6,266 bases of DNA from DASZQY01 sp048498575 (GTDB taxonomy: Bacteria; Pseudomonadota; Alphaproteobacteria; Rhizobiales; Kaistiaceae). The stretch spans positions 1 to 6,266 of the forward strand of contig JBEHXS010000158.1 in assembly GCA_048498575.1 (NCBI GenBank), given 5' to 3'. The translations under genes and the position numbers were made by a program. Positions 1-5,114 of this stretch are shown here, piece by piece. The notes below the pieces were generated by a model that was not told the origin of the DNA, ran no database searches, and was given only the letters and a program-made list of their open reading frames with translations. Within the stretch, counting starts at the first letter, position 1. Each line of letters opens with the position of its first letter.

Positions 1-574
1 TGACATGCCGCGGGATTGCGCCGCTCGCGGTCCAGCTTCGCACCAGCGCTGCCGTGGAGGCGCGCATGGCGGCAAGCACGACGACGCCCGAGGCGTACCA
101 GGTCGCGACCCAGATGCGCGAATAGGCGTCGCCGGCCTTGGCGAGGAACGCCACGACGGTGAAGGCAACGAAGACTCCGGTCCACGCGAGAAAGATCCGG
201 CCGAAGTCCGGCAGCCCGTGACGCAGCGTCGGGATCGAGTAGCCGCCGACGCTCTGGATCGCGATGACCGTGACCAGCGACCCGATGACAAGCGGCGCGA
301 GATAGAGCCAGTCCATTCCCTCGACCGGGTCGAGATAGATGACGTAGGCGATCACGCCGGTGACGAAGAGCGCGCCGAACTCGAGCATGCGGATGAGGCC
401 GGCGAGCAGCACCGGCGACATGGACGGCCGCCGGATGCTGTCGGCGACGCTGCGCGCGGTCGCATTCAGTTCGCGGGCTGGCGCGGCCGCCGGCACGCGG
501 GCGACCATGGTTGAGTCGGCAGCGACGGCGCTTGCCGAAATCGGCGTGCTCTGGGTGTTGTGGTTATCGGTCAT
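1..574 (-). CDS. Undecaprenyl-phosphate sugar phosphotransferase, N-terminal membrane half (partial, cut by window start)
   Basis: An open minus-strand frame of 191 residues starts at ATG 574-572 and leaves the window without a stop. An in-frame TAA at 595-593 makes this the first possible ATG; no strong Shine-Dalgarno is seen. A polar Ala-rich tail of about 50 residues precedes four hydrophobic segments (about 55-80, 89-108, 124-144, 153-173). The run after TM3, containing AKAGDAYSRIWVATWY and followed by a basic stretch, resembles the N-terminal region of WcaJ/WbaP-type polyprenyl glycosylphosphotransferases. That family moves a sugar-1-phosphate from a UDP-sugar to undecaprenyl phosphate in the inner membrane, the first step of exopolysaccharide synthesis. 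The catalytic C-terminal domain lies outside the window, so the sugar (often glucose) and the activity are inferred. The setting, downstream of an OPX and a glycosyltransferase gene on the same strand, fits. Confidence is good for the family and low for the substrate. Confidence 0.78.
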   Translation of the reverse strand, partial: MTDNHNTQSTPISASAVAADSTMVARVPAAAPARELNATARSVADSIRRPSMSPVLLAGLIRMLEFGALFVTGVIAYVIYLDPVEGMDWLYLAPLVIGSLVTVIAIQSVGGYSIPTLRHGLPDFGRIFLAWTGVFVAFTVVAFLAKAGDAYSRIWVATWYASGVVVLAAMRASTAALVRSWTASGAIPRHV

Positions 575-604
575 TTTCGCGAAGCGTCCCGCTTACTGTG
601 CCTC

Positions 605-623
605 GGCCGTGTGAAGAACGGCC
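605..623 (-). other. Short perfect hairpin in the leader of the phosphotransferase gene
   Basis: GGCCGT (605-610) and ACGGCC (618-623) pair perfectly around a 7-base loop, 31 bp upstream of the start at 574. No T-run follows on either strand, so it does not look like an intrinsic terminator. It may be a leader structure or chance in GC-rich DNA. Confidence 0.3.
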
Positions 624-682
624 TGCGGAATGCGGCTAACAAACACTTGCCGTGATAGCTAAAAGCGGAGGCGTCCGGGGCT

Positions 683-697
683 TAAACCTCGGGTTAA
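683..697 (-). promoter_or_regulatory. CtrA-box-like site upstream of the phosphotransferase gene (candidate)
   Basis: On the minus strand the sequence reads TTAA (697-694), seven bases, then TTTA (686-683) followed by A. This is one mismatch from the TTAA-N7-TTAA consensus of the alphaproteobacterial cell-cycle regulator CtrA. It lies about 110-125 bp before the start at 574. The same bases form an imperfect inverted repeat (TTAAACC, TC, GGGTTAA at 682-697). No convincing -10/-35 pair was found in the rest of the 575-699 gap, so whether this gene has its own promoter or is read through from the two genes before it is open. Confidence 0.3.
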
Positions 698-699
698 TC

Positions 700-1893
700 T
701 TAATGCCCGAGGGCCTCGCGATAGAGGCGCTCGACGCCGGCCGCCATCTCCTCGACGGTGAAGGTCGAACGGAGGCGGATGTTGAGCGCTGAGGCAGTGG
801 CGAGTGCCGCGCCCGGCGCGTCGAGCACCCGGTCGAGGGCATCGGCCAGCGCCGCTGCATCGCCCGGCTCGACAAGCTGGGCGCCTTCCTGGCCGACGAT
901 TTCAGGTATGCCGCCGACGCGCGAGGCCACCATCGGCATTCCGGCTGCAATCGCCTCGAGCACGACATAGGGCATCGACTCGGCGCGGGAAGGCACGACG
1001 ATGGTCTTGGCGAGCGCGAAGGCTTCGCGCGCCGGGCGGGCGGCGAGAAATTCGATCGTGTCGTTCAGGCCGAGTTCGCTGACCACGGTGCGATATTTCT
1101 GTTCGTCCGGACCGGAGCCCACGATGACCGCCGTCGGCGCCTTGCCGTGGCGATGGCGGAGCAGCGCCAGCGCCCCAATGAAGACGTCGGGACCCTTGAG
1201 GTCGCGGAGCTCGCCCAGAAAGAGAAAATCGCGCATGCCGGCGCCGTGGATGACGGGCGCAAACTCCTCGGGCCTGAGCCCGTTATGCACGATCGCCATT
1301 GGCTTGTCGGTGGCGCCAACCTTCGTCAGGAAGGCGTCGCGCTCGAAGGCGCTGACGAAGATGAAGCCGTCGGTGCGCCGCGCGAGCCACCGTTCGGCGG
1401 CCAGATAGACGCGTCCGCCCAGCGTGCTGCGATCGAAATGGAGGCTGCCGCCGTGCGGCGTGTAGATGCGTGCCACGCGCGATTTTCGCCGGCGCATCAT
1501 CGTGCCGATGATGCGCGCCTGGGCACCGCCCTTGGCGCCATGGCCGTGCAGGATATCGGGGGTGAGCGGCAGCACCTGCTTCGCCAGCCGCCACGCCGCG
1601 CTGAAGTCGGACGGCGAGATGCTTCGCGTCATCGGTACTTGCGTCAGGCCGAGTTCAAGCTTCGGGCGGAGACGCTCGAAAACCGGGATCTCGTTACCGT
1701 TGCCGCTGGTCGAGTCACACAGGAGGCCGACCGCGTGCCCCGCCGCGTATTGTGCCTCGGCGAGATCGACGACATGCCGGAACAGGCCGCCGAGCGGCGA
1801 GCGGAAGACGTGGATGATGCGCAGCGGCCGCGGCGGCTCGGCGGGCGGGGTGGCCGGGGTTGGCGCGGGGCGGCGGGCGTCCGCGACGCGCAT
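700..1893 (-). CDS. GT4-type glycosyltransferase (GT-B fold) of an exopolysaccharide locus
   Basis: This 397-residue cytosolic protein probably adds a sugar from a nucleotide-sugar donor to the growing lipid-linked repeat unit. The N-terminal domain begins after a Pro/Ala-rich tail of about 22 residues with the first strand, then the glycine loop GGLFRHV (35-41), HGHGAKGG (116-123) and TPHGG (145-149). The C-terminal nucleotide-binding domain shows HNG (203-205), FLGELRDLKG (225-234) and the family's E-x7-E motif (Glu305 to Glu313, in ESMPYVVLE), followed by the usual G-x-P-x-V-A-S and GG-x-P-E-I/V pattern (318-333). Length is normal for the family. The start at 1893 is two bases after the OPX stop with no clear Shine-Dalgarno, which suggests translational coupling; the next Met is at residue 88, inside the fold. 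Donor, acceptor and linkage cannot be told from sequence, so no gene symbol is given. Confidence 0.88.
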   Translation of the reverse strand: MRVADARRPAPTPATPPAEPPRPLRIIHVFRSPLGGLFRHVVDLAEAQYAAGHAVGLLCDSTSGNGNEIPVFERLRPKLELGLTQVPMTRSISPSDFSAAWRLAKQVLPLTPDILHGHGAKGGAQARIIGTMMRRRKSRVARIYTPHGGSLHFDRSTLGGRVYLAAERWLARRTDGFIFVSAFERDAFLTKVGATDKPMAIVHNGLRPEEFAPVIHGAGMRDFLFLGELRDLKGPDVFIGALALLRHRHGKAPTAVIVGSGPDEQKYRTVVSELGLNDTIEFLAARPAREAFALAKTIVVPSRAESMPYVVLEAIAAGMPMVASRVGGIPEIVGQEGAQLVEPGDAAALADALDRVLDAPGAALATASALNIRLRSTFTVEEMAAGVERLYREALGH

Positions 1894-1895
1894 GG

Positions 1896-2456
1896 TCAGA
1901 TCAGGCGCTGGCGGACGTACAGCGTGTCGCCCGGCATCACCGGGTCGGTCAGCCTCAGCGAGGCCGTCTGGACCTGGCCGTTATAGCTCCGCGTCACCTG
2001 CACGCTGTATTCGTCGGCGCGGGGCGTGAAGCCGCCGGCGATGGCGATCGCCTGCTGCACCGTCATGCCCGGCACGAACGCATATTGTCCCGCGGCGCCG
2101 ACCTCGCCCATGGCGAAGAACGGCCGGTACTTGTTGACCTCGACGGAAACGTCCGGGTTGCGCAGGTAGCCGTTGCGGAGCCGGGTGGCGACCGCGGCGG
2201 CGATGTCGGTAGTGGTATGGCCACGCGCTTCCACCGCGCCGATCAGCGGCACGGTGATCCTGCCGGCCTGGTCGACAACGTAGGTGTTGGAGAGATCGTC
2301 CTGTCCGAAGACGATCACCCGCAGTTCATCCCCGGAGTCGAGTTGATAGGGGGCGACGAGCTCGTGGTGCACCGCGTCCGGCACCGAAGGCGCGTCGGCG
2401 CAGCCGGCGAGCGCCGCCAGGCCGAGGAGCACCGGAAGAAGAGAGACAAGGCGCAT
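1896..2456 (-). CDS. Outer-membrane polysaccharide export lipoprotein, short Wza/GumB-like (OPX)
   Basis: This 186-residue protein is a periplasmic/outer-membrane partner for export of the polysaccharide. It has a lipoprotein signal peptide: Met-Arg, a hydrophobic stretch 3-16, then lipobox LAGC with the lipidated cysteine at 19. A polysaccharide-export domain follows at about 35-108 (YQLDSGDELRVIVFGQ, 37-52, and the VDQAGRITVPLIG stretch). One SLBB-type domain follows at about 111-160 (GEVGAAGQY, then PGMTVQQAIAIAGGFT). It ends with VMPGDTLYVRQRLI, a usual end for small OPX proteins. E. coli Wza is about twice as long and carries a C-terminal helix that forms the outer-membrane barrel; that helix and extra SLBB repeats are absent here, and nothing suggests truncation. 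It is the first gene of the leftward set and lies opposite the PCP gene, its expected inner-membrane partner. Confidence 0.9.
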   Translation of the reverse strand: MRLVSLLPVLLGLAALAGCADAPSVPDAVHHELVAPYQLDSGDELRVIVFGQDDLSNTYVVDQAGRITVPLIGAVEARGHTTTDIAAAVATRLRNGYLRNPDVSVEVNKYRPFFAMGEVGAAGQYAFVPGMTVQQAIAIAGGFTPRADEYSVQVTRSYNGQVQTASLRLTDPVMPGDTLYVRQRLI

Positions 2457-2461
2457 CGGAA

Positions 2462-2472
2462 GCGAGACTCGG
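2462..2472 (-). repeat. Mirrored 11-bp leader element, OPX copy
   Basis: Read on the minus strand this is CCGAGTCTCGC, ending 5 bases before the OPX start codon. The identical 11-mer stands on the plus strand before the PCP gene. Its core CGAG-T-CTCG is itself palindromic around one base. The GAG within it is the closest thing to a Shine-Dalgarno for this gene, 11 bases from ATG. Confidence 0.5.
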
Positions 2473-2512
2473 AAAAGCCGCCACGGTGGATTGGGGCGAC
2501 TATCGGTTTCGC

Positions 2513-2531
2513 ATGGTTAATGGCGGGTAAA
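2513..2531 (-). promoter_or_regulatory. CtrA-box-like site upstream of the OPX gene (candidate)
   Basis: On the minus strand: TTTA (2531-2528), seven bases, then TTAACCAT (2520-2513). TTAACCAT is the known CtrA half-site form, and the pair is one mismatch from TTAA-N7-TTAA. It ends 56 bp before the OPX start. A possible -10 (GATAGTC, 2504-2498) follows at a spacing that would let the box overlap the -35, as in many CtrA-activated promoters. The assignment rests on pattern alone. Confidence 0.4.
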
Positions 2532-2566
2532 GCCGGGCGCGCGTTTCGTGTGCCGGCACGGGACGG

Positions 2567-2581
2567 GTAAGCGCGGATTAA
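2567..2581 (-). promoter_or_regulatory. Second CtrA-box-like site in the divergent region (candidate)
   Basis: On the minus strand: TTAA (2581-2578), seven bases, then TTAC (2570-2567) followed by CC. This is one mismatch from the CtrA consensus. It overlaps the left arm of the 18-bp palindrome at 2576-2593, so two proteins could compete here, or only one of the two readings is real. Confidence 0.3.
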
Positions 2582-2593
2582 GCAAGCTTAATC
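2576..2593. promoter_or_regulatory. Perfect 18-bp palindrome, likely operator
   Basis: GATTAAGC, AA, GCTTAATC: two perfect 8-base arms around a 2-base centre, typical of the site of a dimeric DNA-binding regulator. It lies 120 bp before the OPX start and 97 bp before the PCP start. It overlaps a possible -35 (TTAAGCA, 2578-2584) of a weak rightward promoter whose -10 would be AGTATATC (2597-2604), 12 bases further on. A factor bound here could therefore affect the PCP promoter directly. No T-run follows it, so it is not an intrinsic terminator. The regulator is unknown. Confidence 0.55.
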
Positions 2594-2677
2594 AAAAGTA
2601 TATCGCCGGGCACCGGAACTTAACGATCTGATTACCATAAAAACCCATCATCCCGGCTCAAGGCGGCCCGAGGATTC

Positions 2678-2688
2678 CCGAGTCTCGC
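2678..2688 (+). repeat. Mirrored 11-bp leader element, PCP copy
   Basis: CCGAGTCTCGC on the plus strand, ending 2 bases before the PCP start codon, is identical to the minus-strand element before the OPX gene. The GAG at 2680-2682 is 8 bases from ATG and may serve as a short ribosome-binding site. No stronger Shine-Dalgarno is present. Confidence 0.5.
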
Positions 2689-2690
2689 AC

Positions 2691-4799
2691 ATGGAAAGCC
2701 AGCTCCAGCCACAGACTGACGTCGAGATCGACTTCGGCGAGTTGATGCGCGCGCTGCGTCGCCGCCTGCCGTACCTCATCGTCTTCGTCCTCATCGTCGC
2801 GGCCGGCGTCTGGCTCGTGCTTGGCCGCGTCGCGCCGGTCTACAAGTCGGAGACGACGCTGCTCGTGCTGGGCACTGATGCCAGCCTCGCCGGGACGACG
2901 CCCAGCGCCGCCGACAGCACGACGATCGACGCGCAGGCGATCACCAGCCAGGTGCAGATCATCAAGTCGCGCGATCTGGCGCAGGCCGTCTCGCAGAAAC
3001 TCGATCTGGCGAGCAAGCCGGAGTTCGACCCGAAGGCGGCGCATCCGTCGCTGCTCCAGCGGATCGGGCTGGTGAAGCCGCCGAGCATCACCAACGTTCA
3101 GGACGCCGTCCTCGGCGTCTATTTCGCCGACCTCTCGGTCTACGCGATCGAGAATTCGCGCGTCATCGCTATCGATTTTTCCTCGACCAATCCGCAGGTC
3201 GCGGCCGATGTCGCCAACGCCATCGCCGACGAATACCTGTCACGGCAGAGCGCCGCCAAGCGCGATACCAGTGCCGATGCAGCGCAGTGGCTGTCGGACC
3301 AGATCGTCGATCTCCGGTCGAAGGTCCAGAATGCCGAGGCCGCGGTCGAGGATTTCCGCAGCCGCAACAACCTGTTCGATACCGGCGGCAGCACGCCGAC
3401 GACGCTCTCCCAGCAGCGGCTCACCGACCTCAACACGCAGCTCAGCCAGGTGCGCGCGGCGCGCACCTCCGCCGAAGCCAAGGCAGCGCAGATCCAGGCG
3501 GCGCTCCAATCCAACGGGGTGCCCAGCATCACCGATGTCCTCAACTCGCCGGTCATCCAGAACCTCGTCGAGCAGGAGATTTCGCTGAAGGGCCAGATCG
3601 CCCAGCTCAGCGCGACGCTGCTGCCCGGCCATCCGCGCATGCGTGAGCTCAACGCGCAGGTTGCCGGGCTCGACCAGCAGATCGCCGCCGAGGCCCAGAA
3701 GATTCTGGCTTCCGTCGAATCCGAGGTGAGCCTCGAGAAGTCGCAGGAAGCCCAGCTCCAGCAGCAGCTCGATTCGGCCAAGCAGACCACCGCCACCCAG
3801 AACGATGCCAGCGTCCAGCTTCGCGCGCTCGATCGCGAGGCGGCCGCCGACCGCGATCTCCTCGAGACGTATCTCGCGCGCTACCGCGAAGCCGTGAGCC
3901 GCGAGCAGGGGCCGAACCTTCCCGCCGACGCGCGCGTGATCTCGCGCGCCGCCGTCGCGGCGTCGCCCGACTTCCCGAAGAAGGTTCCGCTGACGGCCGC
4001 AGCGACGATGGCGGCGCTCATTCTCGCGATCGCCTTCATCCTGCTCCGCGAGCTGGCGAGCGGCCGGCCGATGCGCCGCTTCGCCGTTGCGTCAGAGCCG
4101 GAGGCACCCGCCGCTTCCGTGGCGCGCTCTGATGCACCGCTGGTCAGCGCGGCGGAGGAGGGCGTTCGTCGCACTCTGCCAAAGGAGCCAACGCTGGTGC
4201 CGGAAATGGTCGATCGGGTGGAAGAATCGCTGCGCACCATCGCGGCGCGCGTCCTGGAATCGGGACAGAAGCGCATCCTCGTCACGCTCGCCGAAGGCAG
4301 CGACAGCGATGGCCGCCCGCTCGGCGCGGTGGCGCTCGCCCGCTCGCTGGCGCGGAAAGATGCCCGCGTCGTGCTGGTCGATTTCCGCGGCGATGGCGCC
4401 GATGCCGCGTCGATGGGCGAGGGGGCCGATCTCCCCGGCTTCTCCGACCTGTTCGACGGCGACGCCTCGTTCGCGCAGGTCATCTTCCGCGACCGCAAGT
4501 CGCGCGTGCACTTCATCCCGGCCGGCCGCCATCCGCTCGGCGCCGATGCCATCGACCGCGACTCGCTGGAGACGATCCTCTCGGCCCTGACGCTGACCTA
4601 CGACTACGTCGTGCTCGACACCGGCGACGAGTTGATCCGGCTGGTCGCGCCGGGCTGCGGTGTCGCCGTCGTCGTGACCGAGCACCCCTCGGGCGACCCG
4701 CGCACAGCCGCGGCTTTCGACCGCATCACCGACGTCACCGATTCCGACGTGCTGCTGCTCATGGTCGATCCGGTCGTGCCGGCGCACGCGGCAGCGTAA
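2691..4799 (+). CDS. Wzz/Wzc-type polysaccharide co-polymerase with degenerate tyrosine-kinase domain
   Basis: This 702-residue inner-membrane protein belongs to the PCP family that sets chain length and links polymerization to the OPX exporter. The Wzz domain starts at about residue 13, with TM1 at about 27-46. A long periplasmic part follows with coiled-coil segments (about 202-265 and 290-400). A Pro-containing stretch (ASPDFPKKVP, 424-433) leads into TM2 (434-453), then an Ala/Pro/Glu-rich linker to about 505. The cytosolic domain (about 508-697) aligns with bacterial tyrosine kinases: a VEESLRTIAARV helix (510-521), a Walker A' remnant VVLVDFRGD (560-568), a LPGFSDLFDGDASFAQVI stretch (581-598), FIPAGRHP (608-615) and Walker B YDYVVLDTGD (637-646). 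The Walker A position reads EGSDSDGRPLGA (535-546) and lacks GK(S/T), and no tyrosine follows Tyr639. ATP-dependent autophosphorylation is therefore unlikely. The start at 2691 lies 12 residues before the Wzz domain; the ribosome-binding site is weak. Confidence 0.9.
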   Translation: MESQLQPQTDVEIDFGELMRALRRRLPYLIVFVLIVAAGVWLVLGRVAPVYKSETTLLVLGTDASLAGTTPSAADSTTIDAQAITSQVQIIKSRDLAQAVSQKLDLASKPEFDPKAAHPSLLQRIGLVKPPSITNVQDAVLGVYFADLSVYAIENSRVIAIDFSSTNPQVAADVANAIADEYLSRQSAAKRDTSADAAQWLSDQIVDLRSKVQNAEAAVEDFRSRNNLFDTGGSTPTTLSQQRLTDLNTQLSQVRAARTSAEAKAAQIQAALQSNGVPSITDVLNSPVIQNLVEQEISLKGQIAQLSATLLPGHPRMRELNAQVAGLDQQIAAEAQKILASVESEVSLEKSQEAQLQQQLDSAKQTTATQNDASVQLRALDREAAADRDLLETYLARYREAVSREQGPNLPADARVISRAAVAASPDFPKKVPLTAAATMAALILAIAFILLRELASGRPMRRFAVASEPEAPAASVARSDAPLVSAAEEGVRRTLPKEPTLVPEMVDRVEESLRTIAARVLESGQKRILVTLAEGSDSDGRPLGAVALARSLARKDARVVLVDFRGDGADAASMGEGADLPGFSDLFDGDASFAQVIFRDRKSRVHFIPAGRHPLGADAIDRDSLETILSALTLTYDYVVLDTGDELIRLVAPGCGVAVVVTEHPSGDPRTAAAFDRITDVTDSDVLLLMVDPVVPAHAAA

Positions 4800-4806
4800 T
4801 CCCCCG

Positions 4807-5034
4807 CTACGACGGCGGATCGCCCGGCCGCGGCTTCAGCATCCATCGGATGATCAGCCCGGCAGGAAATATCCAGAGCAGCCCGGCGACGGCGAAGTAG
4901 ATCGTCTGCGCCACGACGGCCTCCTGCGGCACGTGCACGATCGCGATCTGCACGGCGAGCGAGGCGTAGAGCGGGATGAAGACCAGCAGCGCCGCCGCGC
5001 CGATCGCCTTCCTCAATCGTCTCGGCATTGCCAT
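4807..5034 (-). CDS. DUF2842 family small membrane protein
   Basis: This 75-residue protein starts MAMPRRLRKAIG and has two hydrophobic segments (about 10-33 and 41-64). The second contains GLLWIFPAGLIIRWM, a pattern I recognise from the alphaproteobacterial DUF2842 family, whose members are short and often lie near the heme A synthase gene. The function is unknown. The ATG at 5034 was chosen because GGAG (5045-5042 on the minus strand) lies 7 bases upstream. An ATG at 5028 (MPRRL...) is possible, while extending to 5211 would run into the opposite ctaA gene with an unlike Arg-rich sequence. Both ends of the chain are basic or polar, fitting an inner-membrane hairpin. The gene diverges from ctaA across 80 bp and converges on the PCP gene with only 7 bp between stop codons and no terminator hairpin there. 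Confidence 0.82.
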   Translation of the reverse strand: MAMPRRLRKAIGAAALLVFIPLYASLAVQIAIVHVPQEAVVAQTIYFAVAGLLWIFPAGLIIRWMLKPRPGDPPS

Positions 5035-5063
5035 CCGTCCGCTCCGCGCCGTTCTGCCGCGAG

Positions 5064-5090
5064 TTGCCCTACGGCGCCCCGGGCTATATC
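5064..5090 (+). promoter_or_regulatory. Housekeeping promoter of ctaA (alphaproteobacterial type)
   Basis: TTGCCCT (5064-5070), a 12-base spacer and GCTATATC (5083-5090) match the alphaproteobacterial sigma-70 pattern described in Caulobacter (TTGACGS, 10-14 bases, GCTANAWC); the -10 is a full match. Transcription would start near 5097, giving a short leader of about 18 bases that contains the ribosome-binding site. This suggests ordinary constitutive expression. Confidence 0.55.
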
Positions 5091-5105
5091 GAAGGGCGAA
5101 ACGAG

Positions 5106-5114
5106 AAGGAAGAG
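5106..5114 (+). promoter_or_regulatory. Ribosome-binding site that decides the ctaA start
   Basis: AAGGAAGAG sits directly before ATG 5115, with its AAGGA core 4 bases from it. The same frame is open back to an ATG at 5028, but that start has no such site and lies upstream of the predicted promoter. Confidence 0.65.

Larger units (their letters stand above)
2457..2690. promoter_or_regulatory. Divergent control region between the OPX operon and the PCP gene
   Basis: This 234-bp gap separates two head-to-head genes. I saw no believable gene in it. Its centre (about 2570-2645) is much richer in A/T than the coding DNA on either side. It contains the palindrome, CtrA-like boxes and mirrored leader elements listed separately. 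Other signals are a minus-strand TATACT (2602-2597), with only a weak -35 above it, and a perfect 10-bp GTGCCGGCAC palindrome (2550-2559). Both promoters must lie here if the genes are transcribed from the nearest gap; exact transcription starts cannot be read from sequence. Confidence 0.7.

Noticed and set aside
5..614. Plus-strand open frames 5-514 and 360-614
   Set aside because: They are antisense to the phosphotransferase N-terminus, which has four membrane helices and family-like sequence; the plus products are charged low-complexity sequence.
605..623. Hairpin as an intrinsic terminator after the glycosyltransferase gene
   Set aside because: The stem is only six pairs and is not followed by a T-run on the transcribed strand.
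1147..2570. Plus-strand open frames at 1147-1986 and 1860-2570
   Set aside because: They lie opposite the glycosyltransferase and OPX genes, show low-complexity Arg/Ala/Gly composition and carry no recognisable motif.
3140..3796. Minus-strand open frame with a Ser/Ala/Trp/Cys-rich product
   Set aside because: It is antisense to the periplasmic coiled-coil part of the PCP, whose own frame has clear family features throughout.
4293..4328. EGSDSDGRPLGA as a working Walker A loop
   Set aside because: It has no Gly-Lys-Ser/Thr; the only nearby basic residue is the Arg of GRP, which is not a known substitute in this family.
5028..5114. Upstream ATG at 5028 as the ctaA start
   Set aside because: It lacks a ribosome-binding site, lies upstream of the predicted promoter and overlaps the start of the divergent DUF2842 gene; the ATG at 5115 has AAGGAAGAG just before it.
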